A DNA stretch of 64,000 bases from Candidatus Aminicenantes bacterium UBA647 (GCA_002299555.1 DBOL01000103.1:25273-89272), one strand, 5' to 3'; numbered from the stretch's first letter, positions 8,216 through 16,415 are shown. Notes: a model not told the origin generated them from the letters alone. Numbers and translations: made by a program.

Positions 8216-8728
8216 TTACAAAGATTTGAGATATTCTTTCGGGAGGGTCAGCTTGGTTGTAAAGTTAACATTCGTCAAGAGGATCACAGCCCTCTTTTCG
8301 TCTGGAAGGTCTTCGCAGAATATACCTTCCCAGCCATCAAAATCGCCTTCATCAACCACGATCTGCATACCTGGATCAAACTTTCCCTCTACTTTCTTCA
8401 TTACAACCAGTCCATCCTCTTCCCTCAATTTGATATCTTCGATCTTATCTTTATCCAGTATCCATAATGATTGCTTGTTTCCAAGCACTTTCTTAATACC
8501 TCTTGTATATCTTATCTTCTGATAATGCTCTTCAAAATCAAATCTGCAAAACAGGTACCCGGGGAAAAGGGGGACAACTACATCTGTCTTCTCTTTTTTA
8601 ACCTTCTTTTTCTTCTTGTAAAGAGGGAGATACGACTGAACTCCGAGAATGTCCAGGTTTTTTATTACACTCTGTTCCTGCTTAGGTTTTATACTCAATA
8701 TATACCAAAGTAATTCTGATCCGGACAT
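8216..8728 (-). CDS. NusG-family specialised transcription antiterminator (RfaH/UpxY/LoaP-like)
   Basis: NGN domain at residues 7-110 ('WYILSIKPKQEQSVIKNL', then 'VPLFPGYLFCRF' and 'YTRGIKKVLG') followed by a KOW domain at about 118-150 ('GMQIVVDEGDFDGWEGIF'). 170 aa, typical for NusG paralogs. Housekeeping NusG normally sits beside secE and ribosomal protein genes; here the neighbours are a sigma factor module and a glycan operon, the usual setting of operon-specific paralogs that help RNA polymerase through long envelope operons. Promoter at 8735-8763 predicts a leaderless message. Confidence 0.85.
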   Translation of the reverse strand: MSGSELLWYILSIKPKQEQSVIKNLDILGVQSYLPLYKKKKKVKKEKTDVVVPLFPGYLFCRFDFEEHYQKIRYTRGIKKVLGNKQSLWILDKDKIEDIKLREEDGLVVMKKVEGKFDPGMQIVVDEGDFDGWEGIFCEDLPDEKRAVILLTNVNFTTKLTLPKEYLKSL

Positions 8729-8734
8729 GAAAAG

Positions 8735-8763
8735 ATTCTATTTTATGAGCATGACAATGTCAA
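8735..8763 (-). promoter_or_regulatory. Strong promoter of the nusG-like gene, predicts a leaderless mRNA
   Basis: Minus strand TTGACA, 17 bases, TAGAAT, then six bases (CTTTTC) and the ATG at 8728. A consensus -35 with correct spacing makes this the clearest leaderless promoter in the window. Confidence 0.65.
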
Positions 8764-8782
8764 CAAACAGAACAGGTCGACT

Positions 8783-9226
8783 CTAATTACCCGATCCGGA
8801 AAAGAACCATCCCTTGCTCAGGTCATAAAGGAACTCCAACCACTGAACCCTGTCAAGAACAACACCTATTTCCAGCAATGTGGAAACAAATTCATAGTTC
8901 AACTCCCCTTCAATATCGTTCAGCTTTAACAACTCTTCTTCAAGTGTTTCTGTTTTAAACTCGGGATTACCCAGAAGTTCAATTATATCTATCCTTTTCT
9001 CAAGAACATCGCTTTTGTTTTCAACAAGCCTAAGCCTGAAGTTCTTCACCACTTCATCTATTTTTTTCTGTTGATCTTCGTTCAGCTTATACCTGGCACC
9101 GGTCCCGGATTCCTGAGTTTCAACATTGTTCCCGCTCTTCGCTAACCGGTAAAACCCTGCGCTTATAAACGCAAGGTTTAAGGCAAGTGAAGCTACCAGG
9201 GCTATTTTAATAAATTCCTTTTTCAT
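8783..9226 (-). CDS. Membrane-anchored CpxP/CnrX-like periplasmic sensor protein
   Basis: One N-terminal membrane segment (about residues 7-27, 'ALVASLALNLAFISAGFY') followed by a periplasmic all-helical domain with an LTxxQ-type stretch ('KLNEDQQKKIDEVVKNF'), the pattern of CpxP/Spy/CnrX heavy-metal and envelope-stress proteins. It is the third gene of an ECF sigma / anti-sigma operon; its ribosome binding site (GGAGG) lies inside the anti-sigma gene and the frames overlap by about 20 bases. By analogy with CnrYXH it may sense stress in the periplasm and tune the anti-sigma factor; this is inference. ATG at 9226 preferred over 9229 for spacing. Confidence 0.7.
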   Translation of the reverse strand: MKKEFIKIALVASLALNLAFISAGFYRLAKSGNNVETQESGTGARYKLNEDQQKKIDEVVKNFRLRLVENKSDVLEKRIDIIELLGNPEFKTETLEEELLKLNDIEGELNYEFVSTLLEIGVVLDRVQWLEFLYDLSKGWFFSGSGN

Positions 9227-9683
9227 CATTTCCTCCGGCCAACCCTATTATAACAAAGTTGTGATTATTGTCAGAAGTAAATTTCTGGCCATCAAGCAAA
9301 ATTGAGGAGAGCTCCATCTTGCTATTCTCTTCTGAACTACCACCTGCAGGGTAAGGATCGATCAGGACTCCGAAGATGAAAAATATGGCGAAAACGAAAG
9401 AATAAATATAAACCAGCCTTCCGGCAAATCTAGTCTTTTTATGCTGTGCTACCATAGACATTACCTCAGCAGTAAAATTTTCCTTTAACTCTACATCACG
9501 AATTTCCGCTATTCCCAGACTTATCCGTTGGAGTTCACCTAATTCCATTCTGCAGCTTTTACAATCTGAAAGGTGTTCTTTTACCATCTCCCCGGAATAG
9601 TTATCCAGCTCGTTATCCTGATATCTGCTCAACAGCAGGTTCACTTCACTACACTTCATTTTATTCTCTCTCTTATTAAACAT
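9207..9683 (-). CDS. Anti-sigma factor with zinc-binding HC2 domain and one membrane segment
   Basis: Cytoplasmic N-terminus with the ZAS signature: 'MKCSEVNLLLSRYQDNEL' then 'HLSDCKSCRMEL' (HxxxCxxC). A single membrane helix follows at about residues 92-112 ('LVYIYSFVFAIFFIFGVLI'), then a short periplasmic tail. It should hold the ECF sigma factor encoded just upstream. Start chosen at 9683, where AAGGAAAAGGGG lies six bases upstream and the ATG overlaps the sigma gene stop; ATG at 9659 is an alternative and keeps the whole zinc motif. Confidence 0.85.
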   Translation of the reverse strand: MFNKRENKMKCSEVNLLLSRYQDNELDNYSGEMVKEHLSDCKSCRMELGELQRISLGIAEIRDVELKENFTAEVMSMVAQHKKTRFAGRLVYIYSFVFAIFFIFGVLIDPYPAGGSSEENSKMELSSILLDGQKFTSDNNHNFVIIGLAGGNDEKGIY

Positions 9684-10290
9684 CTTTGACCCCTTTTCCT
9701 TGCAGATTAACATAATTTTTTAAATTTACTTTTCCCCTCGATATGAGGGTCTCTATCTTAGGCTGTGACCATCCTGTCACTTCTGCTATTTTTTTGTAAG
9801 AAAATCCGAGATATATTTTCAGGATAAGGGCAAGTCTCTGATTAATGATCAGATTTTCCAGCCCTCTGGTCACCATTTTATTCCTCTCCACTTTCTGTAT
9901 CTTTTCATCGGGAGTAATATCTCCGGAGGGGATATATTCACCTTCTCCCTTTGCGGAAAGTTGTGAAAAAAAAGTTATTCTTTTCGATTTTTTCAGATAA
10001 TTTAATGTAATATTTTTTGCTACGGTATAGATGAAAGATTGAAATGTACTATTCTCCTTATACTTTCCTATCTTCCTGTATATCTGAAAAAACGCTTCCT
10101 GTGAAATGTTTTGCGCTTCATCATAATCACCGATCATTCTGTAAACAAAATTAACTATTCTTCGCTTATATCTGTTAACAATAACCTCGAAATTTTTAAT
10201 ATTGCCGCTTTTTACAGACCTGATGACATCATCGTCTGAAAATTCTGTCCCATTTTTTTTGATAGTCATGTACTCTTCTATCTTAAACAA
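9676..10290 (-). CDS. ECF-type sigma-70 family RNA polymerase sigma factor
   Basis: Sigma region 2 at about residues 28-95 ('FEVIVNRYKRRIVNFVYRM', 'DYDEAQNISQEAFFQIYRK', 'FQSFIYTVAKNITLNYLKK') and region 4 at about 140-195 ('LALILKIYLGFSYKKIAEV', 'WSQPKIETLISRGKVNLK'). No region 3, hence ECF. First gene of a sigma / anti-sigma / CpxP-like trio, so it probably drives an envelope-stress regulon. The TTG at 10290 opens the frame; an ATG seven codons later (10269) is the alternative. It lies only 30 bases behind the glycosyltransferase operon, so read-through from that operon is possible. Confidence 0.88.
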   Translation of the reverse strand: MFKIEEYMTIKKNGTEFSDDDVIRSVKSGNIKNFEVIVNRYKRRIVNFVYRMIGDYDEAQNISQEAFFQIYRKIGKYKENSTFQSFIYTVAKNITLNYLKKSKRITFFSQLSAKGEGEYIPSGDITPDEKIQKVERNKMVTRGLENLIINQRLALILKIYLGFSYKKIAEVTGWSQPKIETLISRGKVNLKNYVNLQGKGVKDV

Positions 10291-10320
10291 TCTTGAATAT
10301 GATTTCTTGCAGTGTGAAAC

Positions 10321-11493
10321 TTAATCAAGTTTTTCACTCCAGGCCAGGGAGAGGTATAGATCTTCCTGAGACTTCACCATCACTTTTCCATCCCAATTGT
10401 GGAGGTCGTCTATGTGGAAGGCAAGAATGTTACGATCATCACTATTGTTCTTCAGATGGAGAATCTTATCGCTGAACTCTTTAATATTTCTTACTTTTAC
10501 AGTATATCCATTAACATTATTCTCTATTATTTCATTGTTCCCGGGAATATCTGTAACGACAACAGCCTTCTTCATCAGCCTTAATTGCACAAGACTTTGG
10601 GGGAGCCCCTCCCACAATGCTGTTGAAACCCCTATATCGAAAAAGGGAATAACAGTCTCTATATCATGAATAAATCCCGGCATTCTGAATCGGTCCAGAA
10701 TTCCCGCATTTTCTAATTCCGATTCGATCACACTCCTCAAACCACCGTCCCCTGCAATAAAGAATAGTACGTTTCTATCTTTCTCTAAAACATAAGAAGC
10801 TATCTTGATAAGATCATGCAACCCCTTCTGAGCTTTAAATGGCGCTATCACACCACATACAAAATCATCTTTACAGATATTATATTTCTCCCTTTCTGTG
10901 GCAGGATCACTCTCCTGATCTTTAAACTTATTGAAATCAAAACCACTTCTGATAAGGGAGAATGATGCCTTTTTCATTAGTTTCAGTTTCTTTGCGGAAT
11001 CAATATCCCCTTCAGACACAAAAACAAAATGATCTGTAAAGCCGGATACAAATTTTTCTATCATACGGTATATGCTTCGCTTTAAAAACGACTGATAGGG
11101 TGAAAAAGAAAAACCATGCACTGAATGTATGACAACAGGAACTCCTGCTCTTTTTGCTGCGATCCTGCCGATTATTCCCGCCTTTGATGAATGGGTGTGG
11201 ACGATTCCAGGCTTAAGTCTCTTGAATTCATTTTTTAGGAACCTGTATGCCTTGAGATCTCTAACAGGATTTATCTCTCTTTTCAGATCTTTTATTAACA
11301 GGAATCTTTCTTCAACATCATCACTACTACTTTTCATTTTTGCAGTATCAGGATTCAATATCCCTCCGGGTCCACTCATAAGATAAACTTCAAATTTGTC
11401 CCGATTAAGATTTTCACAAGTGAAAATTGTATTTCGCTGAGCTCCTCCGAGCTCAAGCTTGGTGATTAAATGTATAACCTTTGTTTTTCTCAT
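10321..11493 (-). CDS. Family 4 glycosyltransferase
   Basis: GT-B retaining glycosyltransferase acting at the cytoplasmic face of the membrane on a glycan precursor. Start 'VIHLITKLELGGAQRNTIF' is the usual GT4 acceptor-side loop; 'HTHSSKAGIIGRIAAKRAG' and 'VIHSVHGFSF' follow; the donor domain shows 'ALWEGLPQSLVQLRLMKK'. The EX7E motif has its first Glu (WEG), while the second is Gln, as in a subgroup with 'EGLPxxLxQ'. Last gene of the spt-GT2-wecA-UGM-GT4 operon; ATGA overlap (11490-11493) with the preceding gene. Sugar donor unknown. Confidence 0.88.
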   Translation of the reverse strand: MRKTKVIHLITKLELGGAQRNTIFTCENLNRDKFEVYLMSGPGGILNPDTAKMKSSSDDVEERFLLIKDLKREINPVRDLKAYRFLKNEFKRLKPGIVHTHSSKAGIIGRIAAKRAGVPVVIHSVHGFSFSPYQSFLKRSIYRMIEKFVSGFTDHFVFVSEGDIDSAKKLKLMKKASFSLIRSGFDFNKFKDQESDPATEREKYNICKDDFVCGVIAPFKAQKGLHDLIKIASYVLEKDRNVLFFIAGDGGLRSVIESELENAGILDRFRMPGFIHDIETVIPFFDIGVSTALWEGLPQSLVQLRLMKKAVVVTDIPGNNEIIENNVNGYTVKVRNIKEFSDKILHLKNNSDDRNILAFHIDDLHNWDGKVMVKSQEDLYLSLAWSEKLD

Positions 11494-12728
11494 TGATCAC
11501 CATTTAAAAGATCCGCGGTCTCAACTCCGCTTTTTATATCGTTGCTCATAGAAGAATAATTCCAGGAACCGTACCTCCCGATCGAATGAACATTATTTTC
11601 TTTCAACTTTTTCAATATTCCAGGTACGATCTCTTTCCACTCTTTGTTAAAGATTATATATGAACCGGGTATCACCCTGACATCAATGTGTTCGATTTCT
11701 GCTTCAGAAACTATCATATTCAATTTTTTAAGAACTGTAACTACTTCACTCTGCAATTCTTTATCATCATAGCTTTCACCTTCATTTAACGACATTTCCA
11801 GATAACAGGCGGTATCCGGATGCCCCGGATAATAACCGGCTCTGTAAAACCGGGAAGGCCCTTCAGGCAGATATACCCAGTGGAAGTTCTCCCTTTTTTC
11901 ACGAAGGATCAGATTTACGACCAGAGTTGAAACTGACTCCAACTTATCGGTACCTTCGGCCCATTCCGGGCATGGGGAAAGTTTACTAATGAATTCTTTC
12001 AAAGGTATGGTATTGATAATTTTTGTGAAAAAATACTCTCCACCATCTGTTTTGATCTTCTTCTCTTTAAGATCTATCTCCAAAACTGTTTCATTATATT
12101 TGATCTTACCTGGCAGATTTTTTTCAATATTTCCTATAAATGTCCTCAGATTTTCTTCCGGATAATAAAAAACCGGATTATATCCTTTATCAGCAAATGT
12201 TTTTCCGGAGAGTCCTTCCTCAACACTTCTCAGATCAGGGACAGGAATACTTCCTCTGTCCATTGCCGGGATGATCTCAGACAGGTCTCTTCTATAATAC
12301 TTGGTCATGAAAGGATTAAAAAACATGCTGTAGAGGGTTTCCCCGAAGTTCCCTATCAGTGAATCTCTCAGGTTTGCATGACTCACTTCTGTTCGCTCTT
12401 TCATCTCTTCATATATTTTCTTCCCTGTCACTTCAGGGAAATATGACAAATGATATTGAACAGGAAAAGGGATCAATTGTCCGGACATGTATATCCTGCT
12501 GTCCCTCTTATATTCTTTAAAACAAGAAAATTGCTCAACATACTTCTTTATATTCAGATTGTCAGCAAAGTGAAAATAATGCCCACTGAAATCGAACCAA
12601 TAATCTCCGGATCTGTACTGGGTTGCAAGCCCTCCGGGGTATCCATTTTTCTCAAGAATTGTGATATCACTTTTTAGGTTATCAGCAGTACTAAGACCCG
12701 ATATCCCTGCGCCAAGTATAAAGATCAT
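11490..12728 (-). CDS. FAD-dependent UDP-galactopyranose mutase-like / amine-oxidase-fold protein
   Basis: FAD-binding Rossmann start 'FILGAGISGLSTADNL' with the acidic end of the second strand in ILEKNGYPGG. The stretch 'SGHYFHFADNLNIKKYV' with 'LIPFPVQYHL' parallels the substrate region of UDP-galactopyranose mutase (G.H.FH ... I..YV ... PFP). 412 aa, about the length of Glf. Its place between a WecA-like transferase and a glycosyltransferase fits a sugar-nucleotide or lipid-linked sugar reaction. It could be a true mutase or a relative with another substrate. ATGA overlaps on both sides. Confidence 0.7.
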   Translation of the reverse strand: MIFILGAGISGLSTADNLKSDITILEKNGYPGGLATQYRSGDYWFDFSGHYFHFADNLNIKKYVEQFSCFKEYKRDSRIYMSGQLIPFPVQYHLSYFPEVTGKKIYEEMKERTEVSHANLRDSLIGNFGETLYSMFFNPFMTKYYRRDLSEIIPAMDRGSIPVPDLRSVEEGLSGKTFADKGYNPVFYYPEENLRTFIGNIEKNLPGKIKYNETVLEIDLKEKKIKTDGGEYFFTKIINTIPLKEFISKLSPCPEWAEGTDKLESVSTLVVNLILREKRENFHWVYLPEGPSRFYRAGYYPGHPDTACYLEMSLNEGESYDDKELQSEVVTVLKKLNMIVSEAEIEHIDVRVIPGSYIIFNKEWKEIVPGILKKLKENNVHSIGRYGSWNYSSMSNDIKSGVETADLLNGDQ

Positions 12729-13726
12729 TCCATTTTTACTCTTGAAAGAGAAACTCCCAGCAATGTGAAGAACAAAAATATTAATAATGTTGATATCAGG
12801 GTTATAAGGGGAGTCATATAGAAATTAGCAACAACAATTCCTGAAACGATCAACTGGATCGCAATTACAATTGAAACTGTTTGTGCAACAGATAATTTCC
12901 ACTTTTTTCTTACTCTTAACGCAAAATGATCAGGGCTTCCAAAGAAAGGAGATCGACCTTTCAATAACCTGAGGATGACCACATAGACCATATCAAAAAC
13001 AGGGACAGACAAGACCAGCATTCCTGATATAAAAGCAGCATCATTATATTTGGTATATTCTCCCATCACCGATAAAGCCGCAATAATAAGACCCACAACC
13101 ATACTGCCTGCATCACCAAGATAAATACCAGCCGGCTCCCAATTGAATTTCAGGAAACCGAGAAGGGATGCAGCCAGGCTTATTGATATTACGGAGATCA
13201 GATAGTTAGAATTGTAAAGTGAAATAATAAAAATAGTGATAAGTGAAATGGATGCAACAGAAGCGGCCATTCCATCCAGAATATCAATGATATTGAATGC
13301 ATTGATTATAGATAACATCCAGATAAATGAGATAATATAATTCACCCATCCGGGAAGGAATGTCAGATCTATATATATTCCGCTTTTCAGAAGAATGAAC
13401 ACAGCTACCAGCTGAAAGAGAAATTTTATCCCCGGAGTCAGAGCTTTCAGGTCATCAAACAAACCAACTATGAGGAGAATGGAACTGGCAAACAGAATTC
13501 CCAGCAACTCCCTGCTGAGCGGGAAAAGTAACCCAACTGGAGAAATAAAGGCAAAGTAAACGATCACTCCTCCCATGTAAGGGACCGGTTTTTTCTGTTT
13601 TTTTAGCTTGTTATCGGGAACATCAAGGAGGTTATATCTATATGCAACTTTTTTTGCTACAGGAGTACCATATACTGAAAGCAAAAATGCAAGAATAAAT
13701 GAGAGTAGATACAATAATTCATTCAT
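12725..13726 (-). CDS. Polyprenyl-phosphate glycosyl-1-phosphate transferase, WecA/TagO/MraY family
   Basis: Integral membrane enzyme (about 10-11 hydrophobic segments) that starts glycan synthesis by moving a sugar-1-phosphate to undecaprenyl phosphate. Signature pieces: 'DVPDNKLKKQKKPVPYMGG' near residue 37, 'VGLFDDLKALTPGIKFLFQ' (the DD motif), 'NAFNIIDILDGMAASVA' and 'GIYLGDAGSMVVGLIIAA'. The context of glycosyltransferases rather than mur genes favours WecA-type over MraY. Overlaps the preceding GT2 gene by 8 bases. Confidence 0.88.
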   Translation of the reverse strand: MNELLYLLSFILAFLLSVYGTPVAKKVAYRYNLLDVPDNKLKKQKKPVPYMGGVIVYFAFISPVGLLFPLSRELLGILFASSILLIVGLFDDLKALTPGIKFLFQLVAVFILLKSGIYIDLTFLPGWVNYIISFIWMLSIINAFNIIDILDGMAASVASISLITIFIISLYNSNYLISVISISLAASLLGFLKFNWEPAGIYLGDAGSMVVGLIIAALSVMGEYTKYNDAAFISGMLVLSVPVFDMVYVVILRLLKGRSPFFGSPDHFALRVRKKWKLSVAQTVSIVIAIQLIVSGIVVANFYMTPLITLISTLLIFLFFTLLGVSLSRVKME

Positions 13727-14651
13727 TGTTCTTTATTACCTTTCTTCTTCTTATAGCCATTTTAAAGCTCTTACCGGACCTGAACAATTTTATTATAATT
13801 TTGGGTGAACTCAATGTCAACAATCCAACCCACACAAGATCTTTAATGACCATCATCGGTATAAGGTACCAGAAAGACCTGAATCTGAAATTTTTTATAA
13901 GTGTAAGATATCTGTTCTTCACAAGATGATATTTAATATGACCCGGCCTTACCAGAGCCATCGAAAATCTTGTCAGGAATGACTTTTTTAAAGTCCCGCC
14001 ACGAAAATGGAAAACTTCCGCTTCAGGGATCAGCTTTATCTTCATCCCGTAAAGATTTGCCCTCCACCCTATGTCAAAGTCCTCCCAGAACATAAAATAA
14101 CTTTCATCATAATATTCGCCTTCAACCTTCAATCGTTCAAGACTCTCTCTCCTGAATACCGTGGCAGCACCACAAACAGAAAATATAATGCTTTCCCTGA
14201 ATTCATCTTCTTTTAACACTGATCCGAATCCGGCTTCTACAGGATACATTGAAGTGGAATATGACTGACCAGCAGAATCAACGATCTCGCCTCCGAACCT
14301 TAATATCAGAGGTGAAACGATATCCAGATCCGGATCAATTCCAAATTTACCTGAAATGATCCTGTTAAAATCTTTTGCAATGTAAATATCTGAGTTGGCA
14401 ACAAGGATCAGGTCGGAATCACACTTTTCGATCCCTCTGTTCAATGCAGCAGAATATCCTATATTAGTGTTAAGCTGAAGTGTTGTTACACCATCAAATT
14501 CATTTATCAAATCAACGGAATTATCCGAAGAATTATTATCTACGACAATTATCCTGCTGAAGGGTACAGATTGTGCCAGCAAAGACTCTAAATTATCTCT
14601 TAAAAACCTCTCGGAATTGTAATTAACTATTACTACCGATATAGAAGGCAA
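13719..14651 (-). CDS. Family 2 glycosyltransferase (rhamnosyltransferase-like)
   Basis: GT-A fold: 'ISVVIVNYNSERFLRDNLES' at the N-terminus, 'IIVVDNNSSDNSVDLI', the donor-binding region 'LILVANSDIYI' (DxD-like) and 'ESYFMFWEDFDIGWRANLYG' with the WEDxD acceptor motif, all typical of cytoplasmic GT2 enzymes for surface polysaccharides. Hydrophobic patches near residues 250-275 may associate with membrane. The frame begins with TTG at 14651, four bases after the spt stop, with no clear ribosome binding site, so it may rely on translational coupling. Confidence 0.87.
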   Translation of the reverse strand: MPSISVVIVNYNSERFLRDNLESLLAQSVPFSRIIVVDNNSSDNSVDLINEFDGVTTLQLNTNIGYSAALNRGIEKCDSDLILVANSDIYIAKDFNRIISGKFGIDPDLDIVSPLILRFGGEIVDSAGQSYSTSMYPVEAGFGSVLKEDEFRESIIFSVCGAATVFRRESLERLKVEGEYYDESYFMFWEDFDIGWRANLYGMKIKLIPEAEVFHFRGGTLKKSFLTRFSMALVRPGHIKYHLVKNRYLTLIKNFRFRSFWYLIPMMVIKDLVWVGLLTLSSPKIIIKLFRSGKSFKMAIRRRKVIKNNE

Positions 14652-14655
14652 TTTA

Positions 14656-15837
14656 TTATATTATTTCCAGCGCTTTGCCGCCCTCGTAGAATCCTTTAAG
14701 GATAAAATCAAGGTCCTCATCGGAATGAATTGCAGTGAATGAAGTCCTGATCAGTGAATCTTCCAAGGGAACCGCCGGGGCGATCACCGGATTTGTAAAA
14801 ATTCCATAGTTACTCAAGAAATGCCACAATTTAAATGTCTTCTCAAAATCACGTATGAATACAGGAATAATCGGAGTTTCCGTATTGCCTGTATGATAAC
14901 CCATTTTAACCAACTCCCTGTTCATAACCTTGGTTATCTCCCAAAGCCTCTCTCTTCTCCATGGTTCATTCTGGATGAAATCAAGAGCTTTGGATGCAGA
15001 TCCAATAGCTGCAGGGGTTATTGAAGCGGAAAAAATAAGTGGACGGGATTGATGTTTTATATATTGGATCACCTTTGAATCGCCAACAACATACCCCCCG
15101 AGAGAAGCAAATGCCTTTGAGAAAGTGGTCATGATCAGATCTACATCATCCAGCACTCCAAAATGCTCGCATGTTCCTCTTCCGTTCTTCCCCATTACAC
15201 CAACTCCATGGGCATCATCAACCATGATCCTTGTGTTAAATTTTTTCCCTAATTTGACTATTTCCGGAAGATTTGCCAGATCCCCTTCCATACTGAAGAC
15301 ACCATCAACTATTATTATTTTCCCTTTGTCCTCCGGAAGCCTTCCGAGTTTTTCCTCGAGATCTTTCATGTCATTATGTTTGTATTTAACAACTTCCGCA
15401 AAAGAGAGCCTGACCGCATCCATTATCGAAGCATGCACCATCCTATCGATAATGATAATATCATTTCTTCCGGCAATAGCAGAAACAACCCCCAGATTTG
15501 TCTGGAAGCCGGTGGAAAACATCAAGGCTTCTTCTTTGCCCATAAACTTTGCGATCCTATCTTCAAACTCTACATGGATGGTATATGTTCCATTCAGGAA
15601 TCTTGATCCACAGGTAGAGGAGCCATATTTTTCTACTGCTTCTATAGTTGATTTCTTAACTTCAGCATTATCAAACAGGCCCAGATAGTTGTTTGATCCT
15701 ACCATGAGTATTTTTTTACCGTTTACCCATACATTGTCACCTTCAACTTTTTCTATCTCGGTGAAGTAAGGGTACAATCCTGTCTTCTTTGCATCTTCTG
15801 CTCTCGTAAAATCAAAACATTTTTTAAATACATCCAT
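14656..15837 (-). CDS. spt: Serine palmitoyltransferase-like alpha-oxoamine synthase
   Basis: PLP enzyme joining an acyl-CoA or acyl-ACP to an amino acid. The PLP lysine is K241 in 'TTFSKAFASLGGYV'; H135 (HASIMD), D207 and H210 ('MVDDAHGVGVMG') complete the site. Stretches such as 'GLYPYFTEIE', 'GSRFLNGTYTIHVEFE', 'KYKHNDMKDLE', 'FSMEGDLANLPEIV' and 'TPIIPVFIRD' recall the Bacteroides serine palmitoyltransferase as I remember it more than KBL or BioF. Expected product: 3-ketosphinganine, the first sphingolipid intermediate. GGAGG is seven bases before the ATG. First gene of a glycan operon. KBL activity cannot be excluded. Confidence 0.8.
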   Translation of the reverse strand: MDVFKKCFDFTRAEDAKKTGLYPYFTEIEKVEGDNVWVNGKKILMVGSNNYLGLFDNAEVKKSTIEAVEKYGSSTCGSRFLNGTYTIHVEFEDRIAKFMGKEEALMFSTGFQTNLGVVSAIAGRNDIIIIDRMVHASIMDAVRLSFAEVVKYKHNDMKDLEEKLGRLPEDKGKIIIVDGVFSMEGDLANLPEIVKLGKKFNTRIMVDDAHGVGVMGKNGRGTCEHFGVLDDVDLIMTTFSKAFASLGGYVVGDSKVIQYIKHQSRPLIFSASITPAAIGSASKALDFIQNEPWRRERLWEITKVMNRELVKMGYHTGNTETPIIPVFIRDFEKTFKLWHFLSNYGIFTNPVIAPAVPLEDSLIRTSFTAIHSDEDLDFILKGFYEGGKALEII

Positions 15838-15863
15838 TGTGAAGCCTCCAGACTTAAATTACA

Positions 15864-15889
15864 CCAACCCCCAATCCGAGATTAGTTGG
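15864..15889 (-). terminator. Imperfect hairpin between the exported-protein gene and spt
   Basis: Minus strand CCAAC-TAATC / GATTG-GTTGG arms with a small bulge, directly after the stop codon at 15891. Only a weak T-rich tail follows, so it may be an attenuating hairpin rather than a full terminator. Confidence 0.3.
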
Positions 15890-15890
15890 G

Positions 15891-16376
15891 TTATCTCTTT
15901 TTTATATTGCGATTTCTTGTGGAAACGAATTCCGCACTGAACTTTTGAAATGTTTTTACAGACCACTTGTCTTTGAAAGTTGCTGTAAAAACAACCTCGC
16001 CATTCAATTTTTGCTTCCCGATCAGCGATGAATCATTTACTTTAAAACTGATCATCTTCCCTTCTTCATCATTTGTAAAATCATAAAAGACCAGATCATC
16101 TTCCTGAATAGTCTTAAAATCAAGTTCGGATCCGGTGAAGAAAACCTTGGAAAACTGGATATTCTCATTTTTATTCAGATTTATTCTTATATCAGGATTG
16201 GATGCAATTTTTATCCCCTGCACTGGTAATATTTTTATAGACAACTCGCCTTCCATCCCCTGACGGATAGTCTTCGGTTTAACAGAGGTGACAATCTTCA
16301 GAAGATCTTCCTGAGAACTATCACTCACTGTTGAAAAAGAAAACATTAATAATAATACTAGTAGAATCCTGCCCAT
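15891..16376 (-). CDS. Exported protein of unknown function, 161 aa
   Basis: Signal peptide 'MGRILLVLLLMFSFSTVSDS' followed by a beta-rich domain ('KTIRQGMEGELSIKILPVQG', 'LNGEVVFTATFKDKW'). The layout recalls the N-terminal immunoglobulin-like domain of DsbD or related corrector proteins, but I see no conserved cysteines, so this is only a fold guess. The start at 16376 is preferred to TTG 16415 because the signal peptide begins there and a promoter (16387-16415) lies immediately upstream. It follows the alpha-2-macroglobulin gene closely and may assist it. Confidence 0.6.
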   Translation of the reverse strand: MGRILLVLLLMFSFSTVSDSSQEDLLKIVTSVKPKTIRQGMEGELSIKILPVQGIKIASNPDIRINLNKNENIQFSKVFFTGSELDFKTIQEDDLVFYDFTNDEEGKMISFKVNDSSLIGKQKLNGEVVFTATFKDKWSVKTFQKFSAEFVSTRNRNIKKR

Positions 16377-16386
16377 TGTTGAACCA

Positions 16387-16415
16387 GTTTTACTATATTC
16401 AGAAACTAAAGTCAA
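16387..16415 (-). promoter_or_regulatory. Promoter inside the end of the alpha-2-macroglobulin gene
   Basis: Minus strand TTGACT, 17 bases, TAAAAC, ten bases before the ATG at 16376. Its -35 box overlaps the stop codon of the upstream gene, giving the exported-protein gene (and perhaps the spt operon) separate transcription. Confidence 0.45.
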
